Assembly: GCA_036495525.1 (NCBI GenBank)
Contig: DASXMR010000066.1
Coordinates: forward strand, 1-16,525
Length of the DNA stretch: 16,525 nucleotides
From: DASXMR01 sp036495525
GTDB taxonomy: Bacteria; Actinomycetota; Actinomycetes; Streptosporangiales; Streptosporangiaceae
Direction of reading: 5' to 3'
The translations under genes were made by a program, and so were the position numbers. Shown in pieces: positions 7,081-13,477 of this stretch. Under the pieces are notes generated by a model. The model saw only the letters and a program-made list of their open reading frames with translations, searched no databases and had not been told where the DNA came from. The stretch's first letter is position 1. Each line of letters opens with the position of its first letter.

Positions 7081-8160
7081 ATGGCAACACCTGCGTGTCC
7101 CTCGTGCGGAACCCAGCTGCCGGAGCAGGCGGTCCGGTTCTGCACCGGCTGCGGCTACAACCTCAGCCAGCAAAAAGTGCTCGCGCCGCTGCCAATGCCG
7201 GACCAGCTCGGTGCTGCCCGGCCAGCGGAACCCGGCTCCTACGCTGAGCCCGCAGCTCCGCCTGGCTACCGCGACGCCCCCGCGCCGCCCGCCTACCACG
7301 ACACCCCTGCCGCGCCTGGCTACCCTGCCGCGCCGCCCTACCGCGCCACCCCCGCCGCGCCTGGCTACCCCGATGCCGCTGCCCCGCCTGGCTACCGCGA
7401 CGCTGGCCTGCCGGATGACCGGCTCGCCGCGCCGGGCGGCGGCGAGCCGCTATCGGACCCCTGGTATCGCCCGGATCCCGGCCAGCTGCCCCCGGCCGCC
7501 CGCCGCCGGTCACGTTCCTGGCCGATCGCGGCGGTCATCGTGGTGCTGGTCATCCTCGGCGCCGGTGGCTGGCTGCTGCTGGGCCGCGGCCATTCACCAG
7601 CACCAGGATCGCCGGCCGGCCAGGCGGCCGCCGCGAACCCAGGCAGTACCAGCACGGCTAAGGCCAGCGTGCAAACGACCAGCCCGGCCGGGACGCCGTC
7701 GGGCGCCGAGCCCGCTCAGCTAGCCCGGCTGGCCAGATTGCTCCGGCAAAGCCACGCAGCGCGCAGCCGGGTGGTGCGCGCCACCCAGGGAGTCGGCGGC
7801 TGCACGATGACGCCAGCGGCCGGCATCGATCTGATGAGGCAGTCGGTCAGGCAACGGCAGCAAGTCCTCGCCGCACTGGCCTCGGCTCAGGTATCAGCGA
7901 TCCCCGGCGGCCAGAATGTAACGGCAGACCTGCGGCAAGTGCTGCGATACTCGGTCAGCGCCGATCACGGCTTCATCGGCTGGATGCAGCAGATCCAGGC
8001 ACGCGGCAAGTGCCCGGTCAACGTCCGCCGCAGCGCCCCGTACCAGGCAGGCCTCGCTGCCTCACGGCAGGCAGACCGGGCCAAGGCCGCCTTCCTGGCC
8101 AGCTGGAACCCGCTGGCCTCCAGGTTCGGCCAGCCGACCTACAACGCCAGGCGCATCTAG
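7081..8160 (+). CDS. Zinc-ribbon, Pro-Tyr-rich, single-pass membrane protein (paralogue B)
   Basis: This 359-aa protein has the same architecture as the one at 3643-4755. A zinc ribbon has Cys6-x2-Cys9 and Cys21-x2-Cys24. A Pro/Ala/Tyr-rich linker (~45-140) carries repeated AAPGYP and APPGYRD units. The membrane segment is at 148-168 (PIAAVIVVLVILGAGGWLLLG), and the extracytoplasmic domain covers about the last 150 residues. Zinc ribbon, membrane segment and C-terminal domain are closely similar to paralogue A, including QSHAARSRVVRAT, both Cys (GGCTM, RGKCPV) and the ending PTYNA. The linker has diverged (GYGQ units in A, GYP/GYRD units in B). The ATG at 7081 has a good ribosome binding site, AAGGAG at 7069-7074. 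Function is unknown; a cytoplasmic zinc-ribbon sensor or adaptor joined to an exterior domain is a reasonable inference. Confidence 0.8.
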   Translation: MATPACPSCGTQLPEQAVRFCTGCGYNLSQQKVLAPLPMPDQLGAARPAEPGSYAEPAAPPGYRDAPAPPAYHDTPAAPGYPAAPPYRATPAAPGYPDAAAPPGYRDAGLPDDRLAAPGGGEPLSDPWYRPDPGQLPPAARRRSRSWPIAAVIVVLVILGAGGWLLLGRGHSPAPGSPAGQAAAANPGSTSTAKASVQTTSPAGTPSGAEPAQLARLARLLRQSHAARSRVVRATQGVGGCTMTPAAGIDLMRQSVRQRQQVLAALASAQVSAIPGGQNVTADLRQVLRYSVSADHGFIGWMQQIQARGKCPVNVRRSAPYQAGLAASRQADRAKAAFLASWNPLASRFGQPTYNARRI

Positions 8161-8228
8161 CCGGGAGGCGAGTCCGCGCGGATCCGCTGCCACCCGGGTC
8201 GCCTGGCCTGGCCCGCTACCCTGGGCCT
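8161..8228. promoter_or_regulatory. Candidate leaderless promoter of the queF operon
   Basis: This 68-bp gap carries a -10-like TACCCT at 8217-8222, exactly 6 nt before the GTG start of queF, consistent with a leaderless transcript. No matching -35 box is seen. A 10-bp palindrome GCGGATCCGC lies at 8178-8187. The gap is too short and lacks the features expected of a preQ1 riboswitch. Confidence 0.4.
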
Positions 8229-8624
8229 GTGCCTGATCCACAGCTAGCCGGCCTGTCCGTGCTCGGCTCCGCGGTCCGCGGGCCGATCGAGCACGTGGAG
8301 GCGTTCCCGGCTCCGCCGACCGTTACCAGGGTGCGCTTCAGCACCGACGAGGTGACCTCGCTGTGCCCGGTCACCGGGCAGCCGGACATCTCCGCCGTGC
8401 TGATCGAGTACGCGCCGGATCAGCTGTGCATCGAGTCGAAGTCGCTCAAGCTGTACCTCTGGTCGTTCCGCGACCGGCCGGTCTTCGCCGAGGCGCTGGC
8501 CGCCGAGATCGCCGCCGAGGTTCAGTCAGCCAGCCGGCCACATTCGGTCCGGGTGGTGGTCACCCAGCACGCCCGCGGCGGGATCGTGACCGAGGCGACC
8601 GCCGAGCTGCCAGGTACGGCGTGA
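8229..8624 (+). CDS. queF: QueF, NADPH-dependent preQ0 reductase (7-cyano-7-deazaguanine reductase)
   Basis: QueF reduces the nitrile of preQ0 to the aminomethyl group of preQ1, the base inserted into tRNA on the way to queuosine. This 131-aa protein is the short, unimodular type. The thioimide-forming Cys46 and the acid Asp53 are present in SLCPVTGQPD, and the NADPH-binding signature is intact (IESKSLKLYLW, with Glu69). The C-terminal RGGI block is also present. The usual F-H-E motif reads F-A-E at residues 86-88: Glu88 is retained, but the position matching B. subtilis His96 is Ala87. GTG 8229 was chosen because it gives the normal length and follows a -10-like hexamer by 6 nt; the open frame upstream overlaps the previous gene in another frame. 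The stop overlaps the tgt start by GTGA. Confidence 0.9.
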   Translation: MPDPQLAGLSVLGSAVRGPIEHVEAFPAPPTVTRVRFSTDEVTSLCPVTGQPDISAVLIEYAPDQLCIESKSLKLYLWSFRDRPVFAEALAAEIAAEVQSASRPHSVRVVVTQHARGGIVTEATAELPGTA

Positions 8625-9781
8625 CCGCTGTCGGCGAGTCGGGGCACCGGCCAGCGGGCAGCCAGGACCAGCCAGGCGGCCAGGACCGGCTCGCGGCAGC
8701 CGCCCCGGCCGTGCTGCGCACCCGGCGCGGCGACCTGACGCTGCCGCTGTTCGCGCCGGACGCTACCAGGGCGGCGATCAGGACGGTGCCGACTGGCCTG
8801 CTGGCAGCTGCCGGGGTCGAGACCATGCTGGTCAGCACCGCGCACCTGGCCACCCAGCCAGGCACCTCGGTGGTCGCCGCGCTCGGCGGCGTGCACGGCT
8901 TCATGGGCTGGCCGGGACCGCTGATCTCCGACTCCGGCGGTTTCCAGGTGTTCTCCCTGCTGGCGGCCGGCGGCCGGCTGGCCAGCGTGTCCGACGCCGG
9001 GCTTTCTTACCGGTTCTCGCCCGGCCAGCGGCACCGCCAGCTCACCCCGGCCAGCTGCATCGAGACCCAGCTGCGGCTCGGCGCCGACGTGGTGTACTGC
9101 CTGGACTACTGCACCCACCCGGCGGCGCCCGCTGACGAGCAGGACCGCAGTGTCGAGCTGACGCTGCGGTGGGCGAAGCTGTGCCGGGCCGCGTTCGACA
9201 AGCTGACCGCCGCCACGCCGCCGGCCGAGCGGCCGCTGCTGTTCGCGGTCGTGCAGGGCGGCCAGGACGCGGCCAGGCGGGCCAGGTGCGCGTCAGCGCT
9301 GGCCGAGATCGGCTTCGACGGGTACGGCTTCGGCGGCTACCCGGTCAGCGGCGGCGCCCTGGTCGACGAGGTCGCCCTCGTCGCCACGCTCCTGCCGCCC
9401 GGCAGCGTGCTGCACGGGCTGGGCATCGGCACGCCGGAAAACGTGGTCGCCGCCTGGCGGGCCGGATACGGCCTGTTCGACTGCACGCTGCCCACCCGCA
9501 ACGCCAGGCGCGCCGTGCTGTACACGGCGCTGGACACCGCGGCGCTCGGCGAGCCAGGCGGCTACCGGATCGCCAGGCTCACCGACGAGCGGTGGGTACG
9601 CCAGCGCCAGCCGCTCGACCCGGACTGCGACTGCCAGCTGTGCACGACCGTGCCGGCCGCCTACCTGGCGCACCTGGTGCGGGCCAAGGACAGCCTGGCC
9701 TCGACCCTCGGCACGGTGCACAACCTGCGCTTCTACGCCCGGCTGATCGAGGCGCTGCGGGCCAGCACGGGCGGCGGCTGA
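8621..9781 (+). CDS. tgt: Divergent bacterial-type tRNA-guanine transglycosylase
   Basis: This enzyme would exchange guanine-34 of GUN-anticodon tRNAs for preQ1. The 386-aa protein has the catalytic elements: Asp104 in SDSGGFQVF, substrate-pocket Asp162, Gln212 in VVQGG, nucleophile Asp287 in FDCTLPTRNAR, and a zinc site of Cys336, Cys338, Cys341 and His367. The spacing of the zinc ligands matches the Zymomonas enzyme. Several pocket motifs differ from the common bacterial pattern: FDECTPYP is LDYCTHP, GGLAVGE is GGYPVSG (238-244), and NTYHL is STAHL. About 30 low-complexity residues precede the domain. The GTG start at 8621 overlaps the queF stop (GTGA), indicating coupled translation. Neighbouring queF argues for preQ1 as substrate. 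A DNA-modifying DpdA is less likely because the PTRNAR, QGG and CxCxxC...H motifs follow bacterial Tgt. Confidence 0.85.
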   Translation: MTAVGESGHRPAGSQDQPGGQDRLAAAAPAVLRTRRGDLTLPLFAPDATRAAIRTVPTGLLAAAGVETMLVSTAHLATQPGTSVVAALGGVHGFMGWPGPLISDSGGFQVFSLLAAGGRLASVSDAGLSYRFSPGQRHRQLTPASCIETQLRLGADVVYCLDYCTHPAAPADEQDRSVELTLRWAKLCRAAFDKLTAATPPAERPLLFAVVQGGQDAARRARCASALAEIGFDGYGFGGYPVSGGALVDEVALVATLLPPGSVLHGLGIGTPENVVAAWRAGYGLFDCTLPTRNARRAVLYTALDTAALGEPGGYRIARLTDERWVRQRQPLDPDCDCQLCTTVPAAYLAHLVRAKDSLASTLGTVHNLRFYARLIEALRASTGGG

Positions 9782-9789
9782 GCCGGGCC

Positions 9790-10608
9790 ATGCGGCAGAC
9801 CGCAGACGACGCCGCGGTGAGCGACGAACTCGCCGCGCAGATCCTCGGCTCGGCCAAGTACCGCAGCCTCGACCCCGCGCTGGTCCGCCGGTTCACCGCG
9901 GAAGCGGCCAGCCGGTTCGCCGACCGCGGCCGGGCTGCCAAGTACGCGCGCCGCAAGCTGCACCAGGCGTACGGCGCGTTCCTGGCCGGCTCGCCAGCGC
10001 GAGCGGTGACCGGCGTGACCGAGGCGGTGCAGTCGGGGCGGCTGCCGCTGCGCGAGGCTGCACTGGCGGCCATGCGATCGCACCTGTCGGCGGCCGAGCG
10101 GGCCGAGTGGCTGGACGAGTTCGGCGAGCAGCTGGCCAGCTGGTGCGGCGTGCTGCACTCGGTCGCCGACCTGGCCTGCGGCCTAGGCCCGCTGGCCATC
10201 CCCTGGCTGCCACTGGCCCCGGACGCCAGCTACTGGGCCTGCGAGATCGACGCCGGGCTGGTCGCCGCGCTGGCCGGCCTCGGCGCAGTGATGCCGGCCA
10301 GCATCACGGCCGTCACCTGCGACCTGGTCGGCTCGCCGCCTGAGCTGCGCGCCGACCTCGCGCTGCTGCTGAAAACGGTGCCAACGCTTGAGCAGCAGCG
10401 CCCCGGCGCCTCGGCGCGGCTGCTGGCCGACCTCGACTGCGCGCAGGTGGTGATGTCGCTGCCGCGCACCAGCCTTGGCGGGCGGCAGTTCACCGACGAC
10501 GCCGACGCGCTCGCCCGCGAGGTGACCGGCGGTACCCGGTACGTGCCGCGCGAGACGGCCGCGTTCGGTAACGAGGTGCTGTACCTGCTGGAGCCCGCGG
10601 GTTCCTGA
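9790..10608 (+). CDS. Arm/Rmt/Sgm (FmrO) family 16S rRNA methyltransferase homologue
   Basis: Known members of this family methylate N7 of G1405 in 16S rRNA of the 30S subunit and confer resistance to 4,6-linked aminoglycosides. This 272-aa protein matches in length (Sgm ~274, ArmA ~257). The N-terminal 30S-recognition region is recognisable: SAKYRSLDP and YARRKLHQAYGAFL. SAM motif I is DLACGLGPLAIPW (Asp127-Trp139), followed by an acidic EID (152-154). The family block LLLKTVPTLEQQ has Lys195 and Glu201. SLPRTSLGGR (223-232) corresponds to the family FPT(K/R)SLGxR, and the C-terminus ends in GNEVLYLLE, the family GNELxY ending. Two departures stand out: motif I has Gly133 where Arm/Rmt proteins have Asn, and the KGM..NY segment after SLGGR is absent. 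ATG 9790 lies 8 nt after the tgt stop; GTG 9817 is an alternative. Family membership is secure from motifs, while the actual target nucleotide is not. Confidence 0.85.
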   Translation: MRQTADDAAVSDELAAQILGSAKYRSLDPALVRRFTAEAASRFADRGRAAKYARRKLHQAYGAFLAGSPARAVTGVTEAVQSGRLPLREAALAAMRSHLSAAERAEWLDEFGEQLASWCGVLHSVADLACGLGPLAIPWLPLAPDASYWACEIDAGLVAALAGLGAVMPASITAVTCDLVGSPPELRADLALLLKTVPTLEQQRPGASARLLADLDCAQVVMSLPRTSLGGRQFTDDADALAREVTGGTRYVPRETAAFGNEVLYLLEPAGS

Positions 10609-10621
10609 CAGACCGCGTGCG
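10609..10621. other. 13-bp convergent junction without terminator
   Basis: The methyltransferase gene and queD end facing each other with 13 bp between stop codons. No hairpin with a T-tract is present on either strand. Transcripts from the two operons may run into each other and form antisense overlap. Confidence 0.5.
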
Positions 10622-10975
10622 CTACTCGCCGCGGTACACGCAGCCCGACGAGCGCGTCTCCCGGACCTCGACCTCGGACAGCGGCAGCGTCCCGGCGAGC
10701 CGGTCCCAGATCCACCTGACCAGGTTCTCGCTGGTCGGGTTTTCCAGGCCGGGCAGGTCGTTCAGGCAGTGGTGGTTCAGCTCCCGGTTCAGCGGCTCGA
10801 ACGCGCTGGTGATCTCGGCGAAGTCCATCACCCAGCCGGTGCGCGGGTCGGCCTCGCCGCGCACCCGCACCGTGACCTGGTAGGAGTGCCCGTGCAGCCG
10901 GCCGCACTTGTGGCCCTCTGGCACGTGCGGCAGCCGGTGCGCAGCCTCGAAGGCGAATTCGCGGAAGATTTCCAT
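10622..10975 (-). CDS. queD: QueD, 6-carboxy-5,6,7,8-tetrahydropterin synthase
   Basis: QueD converts dihydroneopterin triphosphate to 6-carboxytetrahydropterin, the first committed step to preQ0. The 117-aa protein closely resembles E. coli QueD: FEAAHRLPHVPEGHKCGRLHGHS has its landmarks at residues 9-31, with zinc ligands His13, His28 and His30 and the catalytic Cys24. PGLENPTSE, WIWD and the C-terminal GCVYRGE are also conserved. The position equal to E. coli Asp70, part of the Asp-His catalytic dyad, is Asn67 here (LNHHCLND, against the usual LDHHYLND), while His68 is retained. The start is the ATG at 10975. The queE stop lies 10 nt upstream, so queC-queE-queD form one - strand operon. 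Confidence 0.93.
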   Translation of the reverse strand: MEIFREFAFEAAHRLPHVPEGHKCGRLHGHSYQVTVRVRGEADPRTGWVMDFAEITSAFEPLNRELNHHCLNDLPGLENPTSENLVRWIWDRLAGTLPLSEVEVRETRSSGCVYRGE

Positions 10976-10985
10976 CAGCTGCTCG

Positions 10986-11633
10986 TCACCGGATGCCGAG
11001 CAGCTTGTGCGTCTGCAGGCTCAGCCGCCACTGCGGGTGCGCCATGCAGTAGGCCACCGCTGCGCTGGTGTTGGCGGCCAGGTCAGGGCTGTCCATCGGC
11101 TGCAGCCGGAAGGTGCGGAAGGCCAGCTGCTCGAATCGCTCCGGCTCGGCACCCGGCTGCGGGAACACCAGCTTGAGCTCGTCACCGGACGTCAGCACCA
11201 GGTCGGCCCCGGCCTTGGGACTCACGCAGGTCCAGTCGATGCCCGGCGGCGCCAGCTGGGTGCCGTTGGTCTCGACCGCGATCTCGAACCCCGCCGCGTG
11301 CAGCGCGCTGACCGCGGCCGCGTCGAGCTGCAGCAGCGGCTCGCCGCCGGTGCACACCACCAGCGGGGCGCTGCGCGGGTGCGGCTCGCCCTGCCACTGC
11401 GCAGCTACGGCCGCGGCCAGCTCGGCGGCCGTGCGGAACTTGCCGCCGCCGGTGCCGTCGGTGCCCACGAAGTCGGTGTCGCAGAATTTGCAGATCGCCC
11501 GGTGCCGGTCGCGTTCCCGCCCGGTCCACAGGTTGCAGCTGGCGAACCGGCAGAACACCGCCGGCCTGCCCGCCTGGCCGCCCTCGCCCTGCAACGTATA
11601 AAAGATCTCTTTGACCTGGTAGATGGTCATCAC
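10986..11633 (-). CDS. queE: QueE, 7-carboxy-7-deazaguanine synthase (radical SAM)
   Basis: QueE rearranges 6-carboxytetrahydropterin to 7-carboxy-7-deazaguanine with a [4Fe-4S] cluster and S-adenosylmethionine. The 215-aa protein has the N-terminal IFYTLQGEG motif and a cluster motif of the Burkholderia type: C34-x14-C49-x2-C52 in place of the usual CxxxCxxC, ending in FCDTDFVGTDG. VVCTGGEPLLQLD, VETNG, CVSPKAG and the C-terminal HPQWRLSLQTHK block are all intact. Translation could begin at GTG 11633 or the adjacent ATG 11630; the ATG is slightly favoured because an AGG lies just upstream of it. The queC stop is 5 nt upstream in the direction of transcription. The sequence is strikingly like proteobacterial QueE, which hints at transfer of queCED, but I could not test this with a tree. 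Confidence 0.93.
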   Translation of the reverse strand: MMTIYQVKEIFYTLQGEGGQAGRPAVFCRFASCNLWTGRERDRHRAICKFCDTDFVGTDGTGGGKFRTAAELAAAVAAQWQGEPHPRSAPLVVCTGGEPLLQLDAAAVSALHAAGFEIAVETNGTQLAPPGIDWTCVSPKAGADLVLTSGDELKLVFPQPGAEPERFEQLAFRTFRLQPMDSPDLAANTSAAVAYCMAHPQWRLSLQTHKLLGIR

Positions 11634-11638
11634 CTGGC

Positions 11639-12361
11639 CTAATGCGCCGGACCGACGTATGCCGACGGTCCCAGCGCTGGATCTGTTAGCCCCAGCTCAG
11701 CGAAGCCGCGGCCCCGCAGCAGGCAGGCATCGCAGCTGCCGCAGACGCGCTCGCCGTCCGGATCATAACAGCTATGAGTGAGGCTGTAATTAACGCCGAG
11801 ATCGAGGCCGACCTTGATGGTCTGCGCCTTGGTCAGCTCGATCAGCGGGGCGTGAATGCGCACCCGCTGGGTGCCATCGACGCCCGCCTTGGTGGCCAGG
11901 TTGGCGAGCGTCTCGAACGCCTCGATGAACTCCGGCCGGCAGTCCGGGTAGCCGCTGTAGTCGAGCGCGCTCACCCCGACGAACACATCCGACGAGCCGA
12001 GGGTCTCGGCCCAGGCCAGCGCGAACGACAGGAAGATCGTGTTGCGGGCCGGCACGTAGGTGACCGGGATTTGCTCGCCGATCTCGTCGGCGCTCTGGTG
12101 GTGCGGCACGTCGATGGCGCTGTCAGTGAGCGCCGAGCCGCCGAAAGCGGCCAGGTCGATATCCGCGACGACGTGCCTGGCCGCGCCGAGGGCTGCCGCG
12201 ACCCGCTCGGCGGCTGCTAGCTCGACCGTGTGCCGCTGCCCGTACCGGAAGCTGAGCGCGTAGGTCTCGAAGCCCTGGCTGCGCGCGATGGCAAGCGCCG
12301 TCGCCGAGTCGAGGCCGCCGCTGAGCAGCACCACGGCCCTGGGCTTCGCCTGATCGCTCAC
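11639..12361 (-). CDS. queC: QueC, 7-cyano-7-deazaguanine (preQ0) synthase
   Basis: QueC uses ATP and ammonia to turn 7-carboxy-7-deazaguanine into preQ0. The 240-aa protein has the PP-loop LLSGGLDSATALA (residues 12-24), SFRYGQRH, VPARNTIFLS, the signature SGYPDCRPEFI, and a four-Cys zinc site near the C-terminus (SCYDPDGERVCGSCDACLLR). Length and motifs are normal and nothing looks defective. The start is a GTG at 12361. A -10-like TATGCT (complement of 12368-12373) ends exactly 6 nt before it, so the operon transcript may be leaderless. It is first of the - strand queC-queE-queD operon and is divergent from rsmI. Confidence 0.94.
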   Translation of the reverse strand: MSDQAKPRAVVLLSGGLDSATALAIARSQGFETYALSFRYGQRHTVELAAAERVAAALGAARHVVADIDLAAFGGSALTDSAIDVPHHQSADEIGEQIPVTYVPARNTIFLSFALAWAETLGSSDVFVGVSALDYSGYPDCRPEFIEAFETLANLATKAGVDGTQRVRIHAPLIELTKAQTIKVGLDLGVNYSLTHSCYDPDGERVCGSCDACLLRGRGFAELGLTDPALGPSAYVGPAH

Positions 12362-12478
12362 CAGTTCAGCATAGGCCGGGCCGCTGACCGCGCCGCCGGG
12401 CGCGGAGCCGGGGCCTGAGCGGCGGTACAGTGACCTGTCGCCGGTCAGCCTGAATCATCGCCTGCCCCGGCTGCGCCT
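12362..12478. promoter_or_regulatory. Divergent promoter region between queC and rsmI
   Basis: This 117-bp gap must drive both genes. For queC, TATGCT on the - strand (12368-12373) lies 6 nt before the GTG. For rsmI, TACAGT at 12426-12431 on the + strand is a good actinobacterial -10 hexamer and would leave a leader of about 40 nt without an obvious Shine-Dalgarno. No convincing -35 boxes were found for either. Confidence 0.45.
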
Positions 12479-13417
12479 GTGGCGCCGGCCGGCGGCGCTG
12501 GCACGCTGTTCCTGGTCCCCACCCCCATCGGGAATTACGGCGACATCACCGCCCGCGCCGTTGACGTGCTGCGGGACGCCGCGGTGGTCGCCGCCGAGGA
12601 CACCCGCAAGGCCGGCTCGCTGCTGCGCGCGCTCGGCATTCGCACCCGGCTGCTCAGCTATTACGACTTCAACGAGCAGGCTCGCAGCGAGCAGCTGCTG
12701 CGGTTGCTGCTTGAGGGCCAGGATGTGGCGCTGATCAGCGACGCCGGTACGCCGCTGCTGAGCGACCCTGGCTTCCGCATCGTCCGGGCGGCCATCGCAG
12801 CCGGCGTCCGGGTGTGCCCGCTGCCCGGCCCGTCAGCAGCGCTGACCGCGCTGATCGGCTCCGGCCTGCCAGCTCACCGCTTCGAGTTCGCCGGCTTCCT
12901 GCCGCGCAAGCCAGCGGCCCGGCGTACCGCCATCGGCCTGCTGGCCGACCGCCCGGCGACGCTCATCTTCTTCGAGGGGCCGCACCGGCTCGCTGCGACC
13001 GTGGCTGACCTGCGCCTGGTTCTTGGCGACCGGGACGCGGTGCTGGCACGCAACCTGAGCAAGGCCGACGAGGAGTTCCTCCGCGGGCCGCTGTCAGGTG
13101 TCGAGGCCGAGCTCGCCGTCAGGGCGGCCAGCCCGGCCGGGATTCGCGGCGAGTTCACCGTCCTGGTGGCAGGCGCGGACGAGGCGGACAGCGACGCCGC
13201 TGAGCAGCTCGCCGGGAAACTAGCCGGCTCGCTGCTGCGGCGCGGCATTTCCGCGCACGTCGCACGTGACGTCGTCCGTGAGGTCACCGGGCTACCCCGC
13301 AACCACGTCTACCGGGCGATCCAGGTAGCCGCCGAGGCTGGCCCGGCCGGCGACCGCCCCGCCCCCGGCGACGAGAGCTCCGAGCCGCCAGCCGAGCGAG
13401 ACGGCGGCGCCAGCTAG
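12479..13417 (+). CDS. rsmI: RsmI, 16S rRNA (cytidine-1402-2'-O)-methyltransferase
   Basis: RsmI adds the 2'-O-methyl group to C1402 in helix 44 of 16S rRNA, at the decoding centre, using S-adenosylmethionine. The 312-aa protein is a typical tetrapyrrole-methylase-fold enzyme: GTLFLVPTPIGNYGDITARA (residues 8-27), AAEDTR, SDAGTPLLSDPGF, LPGPSA, FFEGPHR and GEFTVLV are all present. The C-terminal region has the helical GISAHVARDVVREVTGLPRNHVY segment typical of the family, then a Pro/Glu-rich tail of about 25 residues. GTG 12479 is the start; no good ribosome binding site is seen. The queuosine genes and an Rmt-family homologue upstream act on, or are predicted to act on, the same decoding region. 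Confidence 0.95.
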   Translation: MAPAGGAGTLFLVPTPIGNYGDITARAVDVLRDAAVVAAEDTRKAGSLLRALGIRTRLLSYYDFNEQARSEQLLRLLLEGQDVALISDAGTPLLSDPGFRIVRAAIAAGVRVCPLPGPSAALTALIGSGLPAHRFEFAGFLPRKPAARRTAIGLLADRPATLIFFEGPHRLAATVADLRLVLGDRDAVLARNLSKADEEFLRGPLSGVEAELAVRAASPAGIRGEFTVLVAGADEADSDAAEQLAGKLAGSLLRRGISAHVARDVVREVTGLPRNHVYRAIQVAAEAGPAGDRPAPGDESSEPPAERDGGAS

Positions 13418-13433
13418 CCGGTCCAGCCAAGCC

Positions 13434-13477
13434 CCTCTTCGCCGCGGCGACACCTCCTCTCCGCCGCAGCGACACCT
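13434..13477 (+). repeat. 22-bp tandem repeat, two copies
   Basis: Two adjacent 22-bp units at 13434-13455 and 13456-13477 read CCTCT(T/C)CGCCGC(G/A)GCGACACCT and differ at two positions. They lie just after the rsmI stop, outside any convincing gene. Confidence 0.8.

Noticed and set aside
8161..8228. Possible preQ1 or preQ0 riboswitch before queF.
   Set aside because: Only 68 bp are available, a -10-like hexamer abuts the start codon, and no preQ1-type hairpin plus A-rich tail is visible.
8621..9781. DpdA-type DNA 7-deazaguanine transglycosylase, which would make this a phage-defence island.
   Set aside because: The zinc site, QGG, SDSGGFQ and PTRNAR motifs fit bacterial tRNA Tgt, and no dpdB-K helicase, ATPase or nuclease genes are nearby.
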